Counted from the first letter of the stretch, positions 34,393 to 45,079 are shown. The stretch is DNA of 64,000 nt from Polyporus tsugae (GCA_024305745.1 JAHRBS010000006.1:436501-500500), one strand, 5' to 3'. The notes: generated from the sequence alone by a model not told the origin. Program-made: numbers and translations.

Positions 34393-34809
34393 TGTCACGG
34401 TTTTTCGCACCACATTTGGTACCACAGTCACAGCCACCAACCCTAACCCCAGGCTCACCCATTTCCGGACTCTAGCCTGGACACTGGTCATCATTATGTA
34501 ATAGTACTTACCTCTTTGTTCTCCTTTTGGACTGGCTCACCTGCCATCAGTACCCAAGCCTGCCCTGAAGCCAGGTGGTCTGTGCACCTGTCATGTATAG
34601 TATATAAGGGCTGTGATGTGGGCTCAGAGACCTTAGATTCTGTCTCTTGTTCGCTCCCCATCATCTGTAGGCAGCTTAACAGCCCCTGCCATCCTCTGCC
34701 TTCTAGTCTAGGCCAATCTATCCTCTACTTCTGTTGCCACCCTCTGTGTGTCTCCATCAGTGAGCCCTTACCTTTGTTTGTTTTGTGGCACAGTCGTTCA
34801 GCTGTGACA
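34393..34809 (+). repeat. 3' LTR of the gypsy chromovirus
   Basis: Begins TGTCAC, ends GTGACA and matches the 5' LTR with a dozen or so scattered, mostly transition, differences. The TATATAA box and the AGATTCTGTCT start are both intact here. Confidence 0.95.
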
Positions 34810-35118
34810 GTCTGAATCACGCAGGGCATCTTCGACTTCCTCTGAAGACGCGTCTTTATCATCATCATCTTCGTATTTGGATGATTCGTCCTCATCATCA
34901 GTCTCTTCCTCAGAACTTTCGTCCGAGCGTGGCTCTGAGCTTTGTTCATCAGGAGCGCCTGAGTGAGATGGAGGGACTGGCTCTGCAGGTATAGGTTCTG
35001 CTATGGGACCAGAGTCATCCTCATTCTCAGTGTTGCTGCTACTAGATGAGATCATAGGAGTAGGCTCCCGTGGCATGGTCCATTTCAAAGGTGGACAGAG
35101 TATGGGTTCATTGTGTGA

Positions 35119-36048
35119 TCACGGAAGTGATCGAGAAGAGCTAGGCCCGGGAAGCCTCTCATCTCTGGATGGTGGCATGGTACAAGAGCGACTCGTTTCT
35201 CCATGACCTTTGACCATTTTCTTCCACGATTCCCATTTCTCTATGTCTTTGAAAATGTCTGCAGGGTGTCGTGATTCACCATAGACATTCTCTTCGCGAA
35301 CTGGTACTTTCCGCTCTCTTCCAGATCGTCGTGGAGAACTTGCACCAGATCTTTCAACTGGAGGAGATTGCAGCAACACAGGGCTATGCACACTTTGCGG
35401 TGTCTGTCTGCGTGAAGCACGCTGTACAGGTAGTTCAGCCGGTGGTGCAGGAGGTGCGACGTCTCGCGCCTTGCCCTTGTCCTTTTTGGAAGGAAGGTTT
35501 TTGGGAGGACAATGTGGCTCCTCATCGTCATCAGGGAAAATAATAGGAGCGGGGACTTGGTCCGCGGGTTCCTGTGATTCCTCTTCATTGGGCGCAATCT
35601 GCTGCCTCCGTTGCTTCTGCTCGTGCGGACACTTTGGAAACATATGTTCATCAAATAGCGCTTGAGCAGTTGTAAAGATGACATTGTTTGGTAGGTGCAT
35701 GAACTTATAATTGTGACCTCCATCGCCAATGCCAAGATAAACCATCAACTCCGATTTGGGGGATAGTTTATTCTTCCACACTTCAGGTGGCAGGAAGACG
35801 TAGGCTCCACATCCGAAGACGCGTAAGTGGCTAATGTCTGACTTGGAGTTGTAGAGAAGTTCATAGGGGGTTCGCCATTCCAGGACGATGCATAGGCGTC
35901 CTGTTATAGACGTGTGTAGCATGATCAAAGGAGAATTCCCACCAGGACTGAGGTATGCAAGCGTCGTGACGCATTGCCTCCCCCTTGTCCATGAGCATAC
36001 AAATGATTCACTCAGCATGGCCATTCTGTTGGTGAATGTTTGGTGCAC
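35119..36048 (-). pseudogene. Copia integrase C-terminal and linker fragment
   Basis: A 309-codon frame. It opens out of phase, then joins the copia reading with WRTPYELLYNSKSDISHLRVFGC, the conserved end of copia integrases. A Pro/Ser/acidic linker follows (35700-35119), stopped by a TGA. Downstream (35088-34810) the acidic frame continues until the gypsy LTR. No reverse transcriptase remains. Confidence 0.7.
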
Positions 36049-36151
36049 TGGTTATAATCTCGATGCCTCTATCCTTGAGCATATTTGTGAAGGCTTTTGA
36101 TTTCAATTCGCCTCCAGCATCAGATTTCCACTTCTGCATCTTTGCGCCATA

Positions 36152-37759
36152 TCAATTTTCGACATACGTCAACCATTGTCGCGTAGATTGTAGGGCAGCG
36201 TCCTTGGTACGAATTTTGACGGTCCACACATATGATGTGTAGTCATCATAGTACAGTATAGCGTACTTGTGTTTGTGGTACAAAGGGACGGGGAATTCTT
36301 TGAGGTCCATGTGGACTAGCTCAAAAGGTTTCAATGCTTGTCGTAGATCGAGCAGATGAGATTGCGATGGCATTTTGCCTTCAGCACATCCTCGGCAAAT
36401 CGAGTCCTCTTTGGGAATCTCAACATGCGGGCACTTGTCAGTGTGTTTCCGAGCATGTCTCAGCACATCGCGTGAAGGGTGTCCTAAGCGACGGTGTAGA
36501 GTATCATAGTCGACAGCTTCAAAGGCTGTGATCATGTTTCGCGCCAGTAAAGGCTGCGTGAAGATGACATAAATAGTGTCACCAACGTTTCGTGGTTGAA
36601 ACGTGACTACAAGCTCATTTGCTTGGTAGAAGGAGATACTAGCAGTCAATGCACGCGCTTTCATTCCTTCACGGAGTAATGCTCCCATTGAAACAAGTTT
36701 GTTGGTAAGATTTGGGACTAAGGCAACATTTCTCAGCCTTATGGTCTTTCCAGACTCTAAAGTTAGGAAGACAGTCCCTTCACCAGTCATGAATGTGACC
36801 CCATCTGCTGTGTATAGCGGTTGATGGACTTTGTAGTACCGGAAATCGGCAAAGTCACTCATGTTGAACGTAAAGTGCATTGATGCTCCTGAGTCGAGCA
36901 TCCACATGTTCGAGTCTTGCCGTTCAATCTGCTTATTCTTTCCCTTACAGCGTGCACACTTTGCATGTGAAGAGTGGTGAGGACATGTATTCTGCTCTAT
37001 AGCTACAGATACGTGCGGACTGTTTACACGACAAGAGGAAATTGCGACATTTTCAGGTGCCATTAAGGGCGCGAAGTCAGCATACAACTTGTTGTGGGGA
37101 GAAGAATTGACTGACCAGTACTGATCAAAGAAAGATTCAACTTCATCTTCAACCATGCTGAGCGACATGACGTCCTCGTTGTCCGTCGGTTCGTCCAGAG
37201 GGTCGTCCAGAGGGGTGAGGTGCTCCTCTAGGGTGCGCTCTGACATGCACTCCCTGAGGGTGTGCTTGCGCTTGGGCGCGCGGTCCTCCTTGCTGTCCGA
37301 GTCCTCTGACTGTGAGCTGCTGCTCGAGTCGATGCCACTGAGTGAGTCGTCGCCACCACTCATCATCGGAGATAGGGTCAACAAAGATGCAAGTGGGGTG
37401 ACCGCAGGCGAGGCCGCGTGGCCCTGTTCCTCTAGGGTATGAGGGGCCTGCTGGAGTCGGACGAGGTCCTCGAGGATGCAGATGTGCTCGAATGTCAGAT
37501 GGATGCCGAGTTCCTCGGCGAGGGACATGGCAGACGTGAGCGAGGGGTACTTGTTGTCCCCTGTCTTCGCGCGGACGGGCTTGCGCATGAGAGCGCATGG
37601 ATCCTCCACTCCGCTGCGGCCCTGGGTGATCGTGGTTGGGACATCAGTGATGTGGGCGGAAGGCGCCACATTGACCATATGGGTGAAGTGCGCGTGTTGG
37701 TGTGCACCTGGCTGTCCGCCACGACCACGTCCAGAGCGGCAGCCGCGAGAGTGTCTGCC
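36152..37759 (-). pseudogene. Copia protease and integrase core
   Basis: In phase with gag but after a TAA at 37762-37760. A His/Cys segment (CPHHSSHAKCARCKGK) precedes the aspartic-protease box WMLDSGASMHF. Then come the pre-integrase HHCC zinc finger (HRRLGHPS ... CRGCAEGK) and the first catalytic Asp in VHMDLKEFP. A TGA after LTYVEN ends the frame at 36152. The second and third acidic residues lie beyond it, in the same phase. Confidence 0.8.
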
Positions 37760-38489
37760 TTATTGCTGCTGCCCATCAGGGTGCTGCTGCTGCCGCTGAG
37801 GGTGCTGCTGCTGCTGCTGACGGAAGTTGGGGTCCGGCGCCTTGCACTTAACAGTGCTGATCTTGTTGGCATTGTTATGTGACTGGTGACATCCTTGGCA
37901 CTGTTCCCAGTGCATGATCACGGCCTGGCGGACGCCAGCGAGCATGATCTTCTTGATGGCGGGACCAGCAGTGTCGTCCTTGAGGCCAGAGATGTAGACC
38001 TGGATGATGGAGTCCATGGACTGAGGGAGCTTGGAGACAAGCATCATCCCCTTGACGTGCTCCGAAATGTCGAACTTGTTGGTATCAAGGTGTTGGAAGT
38101 GTGCCTCGAGCTTGTCAAGGGCTGGGATAGGGTTGGAGTCGCTGGGAACAGTGAGGCCTATCGCGGCACGGAAGTCTTGATAGACGATGGGGATGCCCGG
38201 CTTCCCGTAGTTCGTCTTGAGATGGTTCCAGATGTCCGCAGCGGTGGTCTTGCCAGTGATGGTGCTGATGATGCTTGGAGCGAGGTGAAGGCGGATGTTG
38301 CCCATGGCCTTGCCATTGTGTTCATCCCAGTCCGCTTGCTTGTCAGCATCTGTGGCAGGGCGAGACTCATTGATGACCTTCCACTGTCCTTGTGCCACGA
38401 GGTAGGACTCCATGGTCACAGCCCACTCGAGGTAGTTGGGGCCTGTGAGGACATTGGTAACGGTGGTGTAGAGCGCATTCGACATCATG
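37760..38489 (-). CDS. Copia gag
   Basis: Starts at an ATG near 38489 (MMSNALYTTVTNVLTGPNYL). It has the copia Gag core (WDEHNGKAMGNIRLHLAPS, IWNHLKTNYGKPG, LDKLEAHFQHLD, VKGMMLVSKLPQSM) and ends in a Gln/His-rich tail before a TAA. A short C-x2-C-x4-H-type string (CQGCHQSHNN) lies near its end. This reading frame is intact, unlike the rest of the element. Confidence 0.8.
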
Positions 38490-38789
38490 CGAGAGGGGTT
38501 TAAAGTCTGGAGGGGAGAAGACGTGTCAGTCAACATCCACAAAGACTTTAAAGCAGCGGTCATAGAAAAACACGCTGGCATAGGTTCCCCCTCTGTTGGT
38601 GGAGGGCAGGCAGTGACCTCGAAGGCGTGCCACATCCAGCTCCACCACTGTGGGTGGCAGGCAGCAGATAATCGCGCCACATCCATCCCACAGGTCGTCT
38701 GCCATAATGGCGACGAAGGGATTCCAGGCGAGCTGGGAGCCTCACAGGTCGCAGCCAGCAATGAGTGGCGCAGTACCTGGGCATCCGCA

Positions 38790-38801
38790 GGGCTCATAAC
38801 C
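38790..38801 (-). promoter_or_regulatory. Copia primer site matching initiator tRNA-Met anticodon arm
   Basis: On the minus strand, GGTTATGAGCCC follows the LTR end (…GGTTCAACA). Its complement GGGCTCATAACC is the anticodon stem-loop of initiator tRNA-Met. That is the half-tRNA primer known for copia-type elements. Confidence 0.7.
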
Positions 38802-39078
38802 TGTTGAACCCGGGGGCAAAGCCCACACCGGGCAGCAACTCTAGCGGAAGCTCCACATACTCACCTGGAGGGGTTGTTGAGGCTTGCTAAAAGATGATGG
38901 TGGTAGAGAGTAAAGAACTGTGTGTATTGGGGGCTCTGGAGAGCCGGTATATATACTACTAGATTACATAAGAACTGTACATTAGCATACACGGTGCACA
39001 GTCAAGCTGTGCGTGATTATCATAGACGAGGCTATGAGTAATCCGACGTATGTGACAACCGGCGCTATGGCGGTGTCA
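38802..39078 (-). repeat. 5' LTR of the copia element
   Basis: The left boundary is set by the primer site. The outer boundary is one of two TGT starts (about 39055 or 39078). It holds a TATATA box at about 38960-38950 on the minus strand. The partner LTR is lost. Confidence 0.65.
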
Positions 39079-39125
39079 CAGCCTAGCGGCTATGTTGGCT
39101 GCCAGCGCTTGGCAGTGCCGCGCTC

Positions 39126-40127
39126 AACATCTGCATCCACAAGTTTCTGCTGAGGCATCATTCCGCCACTTTTGTCAACTTCTTCGCAGACGCCAACGCT
39201 GCTCCGACCGAAGTCTACGATGGGGTGCCGCTCGCTGAGATGCACGGAGACAAAACAGAAGACTTCACGTTGCTCCTCAAATATCTGTATAACTCCTCGT
39301 AAGCTCATATCATCCTGGCCCATACGTGAGCGGGTATCCTTATGTGATGTTCATGCAGCTCGTTGGTTTTCAACCGAAACGATCCCAACACCCCTCTTAC
39401 TATCAGCGGCGTCGTCAGATTGGCGGACAAATATCTGATCGAGCCGCTCCATTGCTGTCTCGTGCAGCAAGTTTGCGAGGACTGGCCGGCGACGCTCAAC
39501 GACTACAATATCAAGCAAGGGGAGATAGGCACCCTCCGGGATGTGGCCGCTTCCAACGTTCCCTTCAAGTACACCCCTGACAATGGGCGCATATCCGATG
39601 TTATTCCCGAGCCAGCGTCCGCGATCCTGTTTGCCCAAGAGTTCGGATGCCCGCAGCTGCTCCCCGCCGCATTTTACAGGCTCTCTCTCATCCCTGTCGC
39701 ATGCGACTGGAGCAAACCGTGGCGCAACCAACCGCTCGCCAGATGGTCCATTCTCGACGGGGCGACCCTCCTCAGATGCATGCGCGGGTGTCAAACGCTC
39801 AGGGAGTACCGTCCCGCGGTCTCGCAGTTCCTGTCCGAAGGTTGTGCGAACGCCTGGGAACTCGATGACAGGGAAACCCCGTGCTATCGGTTCATCGTCC
39901 GCCTCTTCGAGCTCGTTTTCAAGGTGGGACCGTCTCCAACCCACGGCGACCCGCTGCGTTCGCTTGCAAAATGCGCTAGATATTGGAAGATGCCTGAGCT
40001 CTCGGCGGAGCGCTTCCCCGACCGCCTCTGCGAGGATTGTGAGGAAGCACTGGGCGCCGAGCTGGCTGAGGAACGCAAGAGAATTTGGGCGGATTTACCG
40101 AAGTGGTTCAAGTTCAAGTTTGAATGA
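39126..40127 (+). pseudogene. BTB/POZ protein 5, 5' end lost and splice site broken
   Basis: Exon 1 begins abruptly inside the BTB core (ICIHKFLLRHHSATFVNFF), next to the copia LTR; about 40 N-terminal residues and the start codon are gone. Exon 1 ends at 39298 before a GTAAGC donor. The expected acceptor, TTCAG in sister copy 4, reads TTCAA here at 39371-39375, so the intron cannot be removed normally. Exon 2 is otherwise open to 40127 with NDPNTPLTISGVV, IRLADKY-like RLADKYLIEPLH, FAQEFGCPQLL and a C-terminal C-E-D-C plus Trp at 15 residues. It is the closest relative of copy 4, on the other side of the retroelement nest. Non-functional. Confidence 0.85.
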
Positions 40128-40648
40128 TCCCTCTTCACGGTGAGTGAGCATTTTTTGGATGGTTTATGTTGCTGACGTCGGTGGTACGCAACGGCGGCGG
40201 AACATTGCTGAAGGGTAAGGTCACTACTCCCGCCACTTGACCAGTTGCTAACTCCGCTCAGTATGTAGATCCACCTGAATCCGCCACTCAGGTCCATCTG
40301 CATCCGATGTCTCCTTATCATCCGAACGCGGTCGTATCGAACTCTGACTCGCATGCGAACACGCGACGCATACTACACACCACCATTTTCCGACATACAG
40401 TCTGCCTCTGGTTCTTTGCTCTCCCACGTCGCCTTCGCCGAACGAACCACTTGTGCTTCCGAACTACGTTACATACCTTTGTCACACTTTACTCTGTCTC
40501 GTCGACGGCATCAGAAACAGCATTTTCGTTTCTCATAGATGTCGCTATTGTACATATATACTATACGAATACGACGTCGACCGGGACAACGCATCCCATT
40601 CCTTCTCGCTGTATCTTCTCGCTGTATGAGCCACTCGGTTATAGTACC
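40128..40648. other. Convergent intergenic region
   Basis: About 520 bp between the 3' ends of BTB pseudogene 5 and oxygenase gene E. There is a short duplication around TTATAGTACCTCA just beyond the oxygenase stop. No gene is supported. Confidence 0.45.
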
Positions 40649-42333
40649 TCAGTTATAGTACCTCAACACAAGAACACCGTTGTCGACGATCTTCTCCTGG
40701 CTCGCCACGTCCGTGCTCGTCGCCTCCTTCAGCCCGTACGCCATGTACCGCATCCTGCGCCACTTGACCATCGTCGGCGCGACGTCATCCGCGAACCTGC
40801 GCACGACGTCCTCCGCCGCGACGACGGGGCTCGCGACGGGCACGAGCTTGACGTCGTCGTCCGCGAGGGCAAAGTAGTACGCGCCGAGGCGCGTGAGCCC
40901 CCGCTGGTCCGCGGGCGGCTGGACGACGCGGTGGATGACGGCCTTGTAGAAGCCCCCGGAGAGCATCTCCAGCGACTCGCCGATGTTGATGACCTTGTGT
41001 AAGGGTAAGACGTACAGACAAGTCCGAGTCAGCGAGGGTGGGGCAGCATATGATGTGGTGGCATGCGTGAGAGACGACGTGACGTACGAGCGCGTTGTCG
41101 ATGTGCTTCACCCAGCGCCACTTTCCGTCGGGCGACAGGATCTGCAGGGCGGCGATGGGCTGGCTGTAGAGGATGGTGACGGTCCCGGTGTCTGATTGTG
41201 GACGGACGCTTCAGCAGACGATGTCCCCCATCGCAGAAGCTGTTGACGTACCCTTGTGTCCCTTGAGCCAGACGCTGTTCGTCTTCGACTCGTCTTCTTC
41301 GGTGCGCGGGTGACTGGATGCAGTATATCAGTATCCGAGTCTAAATTGGAGGACGAGGGGTAGCATGACTTACTACTTGATCCACCGCGCTTCAGACGGT
41401 ATGACATCAGCGAAACTCGCCGCGACCGTCAATTCGGTAAACGACTCACCATGACTCTCCCCTACTGCGTCGAAGCCGTGCATGTTGACGAACGTATCGT
41501 CGGGAAGCTCCATCCCTAGGGCTAGCATCCTGTGTACGGATGAGTGCATGCGGGGATCCCACTTGAAGTTATGGCATACCGGAGAATGTTGTGAAGAATG
41601 TCGTAATGGTTGTGCTCCGAAAACGCTCGCAGCTCCGGGAGGAACGGCTCGAGCACCTTGGGGTGCTTCTGCCCGCCGAAGACCTCCCGATGCACTGCGC
41701 AATAGATGTCAAGGCGTGTGCCCAGCTCACGCACGACCATACGACGGTGGGGAATACCTACGGGCGTACTGCTCATGTTGGTCACGGACGCCGTTGTCGA
41801 TGGTCTGAGGTGCAAAATCCACGAGTACCGTCAGTGTCCGGTTCTATACCCCCTCCCCCCAGACAGTAATGGACGTACCCAGAGCTGACGGGGCTTGTAC
41901 CCTATCTTCGATCCTTCCTCTGCAAGCTTTGAGGCATGCGGTGCCCGCTCAGCTTCGGGTACTTGGGTGAACAAGACGTCTCCGATGTCGAAGATACGAT
42001 CGGTCTTGTCCGAGTCGGCGGTGAGCGGCGCGCCGGTTCCTGCACCACAAATCGCACGCACCTGTGCCTGGCTCAGTCCGTGGTTGACTATGCACATGAA
42101 TCCGACGGTACGCATCACGTCGCGCACCCGAGGCGCGAGCTCGGCGCGGCCCTCAGGCGTACTCGCTTTCGAGAAGTCGATGACGGGGAGGTCCGCCCAA
42201 TCCACTGCGCCAATTCAGGCAGAGATAAGCGTCGTCTCAGGAAAAAGATGTAGAGAAGGCTCTACTAACAGTTCTCCTTGGTGGGCGGGGGTGCAACCCA
42301 GCGGGCTACGGGGGGTAACGTCGTGGCGGGCAT
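40649..42333 (-). CDS. 2OG/Fe(II) oxygenase E (isopenicillin N synthase-like)
   Basis: A 365-residue paralogue of A-D, on the opposite strand and 20 kb away. Exons, downward: 42333-42270, 42204-42062, 42004-41879, 41804-41762, 41694-41580, 41529-41450, 41389-41374, 41313-41252, 41191-41088, 40993-40649 (1098 bp). Same ten-exon plan as A, including the 16-bp micro-exon. Motifs: DWADLPVIDFSKAS, CIVNHGLSQAQ, KGHK plus D (iron His-x-Asp with Lys in the middle), VIHRVVQPPADQRG (second His) and LTRLGAYYFALADDD. Closest to A. Intron 2 (57 bp) contains no stop and is a multiple of three, so a retained-intron isoform with 19 extra residues is possible. Confidence 0.85.
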
Positions 42334-43407
42334 TATCGAGTGATGGTCGTAGGGGTCGCTTTCCGGGGAGCTTGATAGGTGACAAACGGGCAGAGAGTCG
42401 AGCACTTAGAGGCAGGGGGGTGCCTTTTGAAAGGTACCTGTGCGAGCGTGGGTAGACGAATGCTGTTAGTCAGGCGAATCTAGTTCTCAAGTTGGAGCTG
42501 GAAGACAGCCCACCTGACGATGCGGGGAGGCGGGGAAGCAGTACCAGGCGGAGCTAGTGCTTCCCGTCTGTGAGCGTGTACGCAGACTTGGTCATAATTA
42601 GCGGGTGAGAGCCTCATAGACTAGTAGGTCCCGCGCTAGCCAAGACTCCGTGGAGTGAAGTCAATAAATAGAGATCGGACTTGGAGACCGTGACGACCGC
42701 CAACGGCCGACTGGAGTCCGATGTGAGATGATCAGAAAATATTGCCAGGATTCTTCAAGGAGCAAGCGGACCCAGTTGGTAGATCCAGTCCGAGCGTCAT
42801 GACGGTAAGTACTCTGGACGGCCGCCGCCTGCAGCCTCAGGCGGTAGGCAACCGTTTAGCGCCATATCCACGTGTTCGGTTCAAATCAGGCAACTCTAGC
42901 GCCGATAAGTGTCGACGCGCGCCAGAACTGATGCCACGCGTCAAAACCTTTCTTTCTGCCATGCCGCATACTGTAATTGCTCATATCTGCTCCTGTGGGT
43001 CCCGCCGGATGGCCCTAGTTCTTGTGCCTAGGGATTCCGAAGTGTGAATTCTACATTCCTTTCTCTGTTATTGGTTGCTCTTCACATCCCTCCCCATGTC
43101 CGCCTCTGAAAATTCCATTGGCCTTCGACCAGTTCAAATCAGGTTCAAGCAGTGATTGACTGGTGCCTTTCACCTAACCTGTTCCTGGAATACCATTCGC
43201 TCGGTTCAGGCGACCTGAAACTGGCTTCAGCAATCGAGCTCTGATCGAGCCAGACTTTTGATACGCACGTGGTATGCATGATATGTCTCATATGGCGACG
43301 TGCGGATGGCTCTACTTTCTTATTTTCAGTCTCACTGAAGCATGGGGCAGCCTTGTCAGATTTCCATCCACAACCTTGCTTCCCCGTCTCCACCACCCGT
43401 CTCTTCC
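42334..43407. other. Divergent intergenic region
   Basis: About 1.07 kb between the divergent starts of oxygenase E and BTB gene 6. It should hold both promoters. Plus-strand frames here are under 105 codons and domain-free. No RNA gene or repeat was noticed. Confidence 0.45.
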
Positions 43408-44581
43408 ATGGACCTTCAAACCGTGAACATCGATCGGCACCCCCAGCTCTACTTCGCTGACGGAGACATCACTCTCCTAGCAGCGAAGCCACCCCCAGAA
43501 AACGGAGGGCATCCGCGTTACCTAACCTTTCGTGTTCACAAGTTCCTTCTACGACACCACTCGGAGACCTTCGCCAACATGATCGCCGACGCCCATGGGG
43601 ACACCGATACCGTATACGATGGAGTGCCGTTAGTCGAGATGCATGGTGACAACGCGGAGGACCTTGCGACGCTGCTGAACTACATCTACAATCCATCGTA
43701 CGTCGTGCTCCCCCGCAGTTCTTCTTCCCCTCAACGTTTCCAGAGCGATTACCTTCAAGAGACACGATCCGAACACTCCCATTGCCGTCAGCGGGGTCAT
43801 CCGCCTCGCGGACAAGTACTGCCTCCAGTCGCTCCACGACCACCTCGTGAAGCAAGTCGCCGCCGACTGGCCCACCACGGTCCACGAGTGGGACGTCCTG
43901 CAAGGCGAGATAGCCGCCGTCTGGAAGCTCGCCCTCACCGCCGCCAATCCCCCGTTCGGCAGCCTCCCCGACGACGGCGCGTTCTCCGACCTCATCCCCG
44001 AGCCCGTCTCCGCCATCCTCTTCGCGCAGGAGTTCGGCTGCCCCGAGATCCTCCCCGCCGCATTCTACCAGCTCGCGCACATCGGCCTCAAGAACGACTG
44101 GCGGCTGCGCGACCACCCCGGCGAGCCGGCGGACCGCGCCGCCAAGCGCGACCCTCTCGCGCGCTGGTCGATGCTCGGCCAGGACAACCTGCTGCGCTGC
44201 CTTCGGGGCTTCCAGGAACTTGATGAGTACTTCCCCCCGATCAGGACGTTCTTGTGCGAGAGGTGTAGGCCGAGTGATTCGGAAGACGAGGAACTCGTCC
44301 ACGACGTCGGTGGCTCAGGATGCTACGCGGTGATGCATCGTATGATCTCCACCGTGGGGACTGGGAGACGTGGCTCGAAGAGGGATCCGGTAGCGCTGTT
44401 ACTGCAGTGCGTGGAGCTGAGGGAGGAGGCTGATAACATAACCAGGCGTTTCGGCGGGCGGGGGAGCGAGTCGCTGTGCGAGGAGTGTTGGGACACCTTT
44501 GAGGAGCGGGCGCTGGAAGAGCGGGAGAGATTGTGGAATAGTCTGCCGCAGTACTTCGCGTTGTTCGGAGAAAATCCTTGA
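43408..44581 (+). CDS. BTB/POZ domain protein 6 (intact)
   Basis: A 375-residue BTB/POZ protein: exon 1 43408-43697, exon 2 43744-44581 (1128 bp in frame; 46-bp intron). I chose the ATG at 43408 (MDLQTVNIDRHPQLYFADGD) by alignment with paralogues; an upstream in-frame ATG would add 22 residues. The core has FRVHKFLLRHHSETFANMI. Exon 2 starts near AITFKRHDPNTP, then VIRLADKYCLQSLHDHL, FAQEFGCPEILPAAFYQ, RWSMLGQDNLLRCL and a C-terminal C-E-E-C with Trp 15 residues on. GC-rich third positions in exon 2 suggest an expressed gene. The pseudogene at 49.8 kb, with its 3' flank, is a duplicate of this locus. Confidence 0.87.
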
Positions 44582-44678
44582 GGTACGTAGATACGCCTGC
44601 CTCTCTCGTCGTGTATACATAATGCTGAACGTTGAATGCTGGGTTGGAATATGACCATACATTTGCTTGCGGTGACCA

Positions 44679-44783
44679 GGCCCGAGGAGCAGTTTCCCAC
44701 CAATCGCGACGCTCTTGGTCAGAAACTGGATGTACTCATAACGGCTGCTTTCGCCGCTCGCAGAAGGAGAGGGCGCGGAACCC
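44679..44783 (+). pseudogene. Relic of a TPR-CHAT gene
   Basis: About 105 bp downstream of BTB gene 6 translate, in one frame, to GPRSSFPPIATLLVRNWMYS, a TAA stop (44739-44741), then RLLSP and GEGAEP. The intact CHAT protein at 52252-52350 has DPRSGFPPAATFAARNWTYS, Gln, RLFSR and GSAEP, the same string with Gln at the stop. Nothing else of the gene remains here. With the BTB neighbour it marks a duplicated BTB-CHAT unit. Confidence 0.75.
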
Positions 44784-45079
44784 GCAGCCATCACACTGGG
44801 TGACAAAGCAGCAATCGAGCATAACGACACTGACAGTAGAAAACATCTTCAAGCAATTATTTCATGACATCGCGCCGGACAGCGGACCTCTGAGGCGCAC
44901 GAAAAGCATTGATTTATGTCAATGTTTGCCTCTCTTTCCGCTTCCTATTGGTACTCGTTTCTCCGTCGGAATCGGGAGCGGGGTTGGATGTCGACGGTTC
45001 GGATCCCTAGGCCGTTCACAAAAGGCAGCGGATATACAGCGTGAGCGAAAGCTTGAACTTGAACTTGGCTCAACTGTCC
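44784..45079. other. Intergenic, no gene seen
   Basis: Short spacer up to the 3' end of the nuclease-like gene. Nothing recognised. Confidence 0.4.

Larger units (their letters stand above)
27819..34809 (+). mobile_element. Complete Ty3/gypsy chromovirus, decayed
   Basis: A 7.0-kb LTR retrotransposon: 5' LTR 27819-28237, primer-binding site 28240-28250, leader frame 28270-28986, gag 29029-30624, pol in another frame to 34381, purine tract just before the 3' LTR 34393-34809. Domain order protease, reverse transcriptase, RNase H, integrase, chromodomain makes it a chromovirus. The PBS complements the presumed 5' end of its own RNA, as in the self-priming Tf1/sushi group. LTRs differ by roughly 3% by eye. 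Stops in gag and pol and a changed RT active site mean it is not autonomous. The flanks are two different retroelements with no matching target-site duplication. Confidence 0.93.
34810..39078 (-). mobile_element. Ty1/copia element, RT part missing
   Basis: Read on the minus strand: LTR (about 39078-38802), primer site, gag (38489-37760), protease with MLDSGAS near 36900, GAG-pre-integrase (DTLHRRLGHPS) and integrase. The integrase acidic residues are in VHMDLKEFP, WKSDAGGEL and QQNGHAE. An acidic linker follows and stops at 34810, exactly where the gypsy 3' LTR ends. Reverse transcriptase, RNase H and the 3' LTR should follow but are absent. At least four stops and one or more frame changes (near 37760, 36150, 36010, 35119) break the frame. 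The right end cuts into BTB pseudogene 5. Confidence 0.85.

Noticed and set aside
37886..38503. 205-codon plus-strand frame
   Set aside because: Antisense shadow of copia gag.
40307..41002. 231-codon plus-strand frame
   Set aside because: Antisense to the last exon of oxygenase E; no domain.
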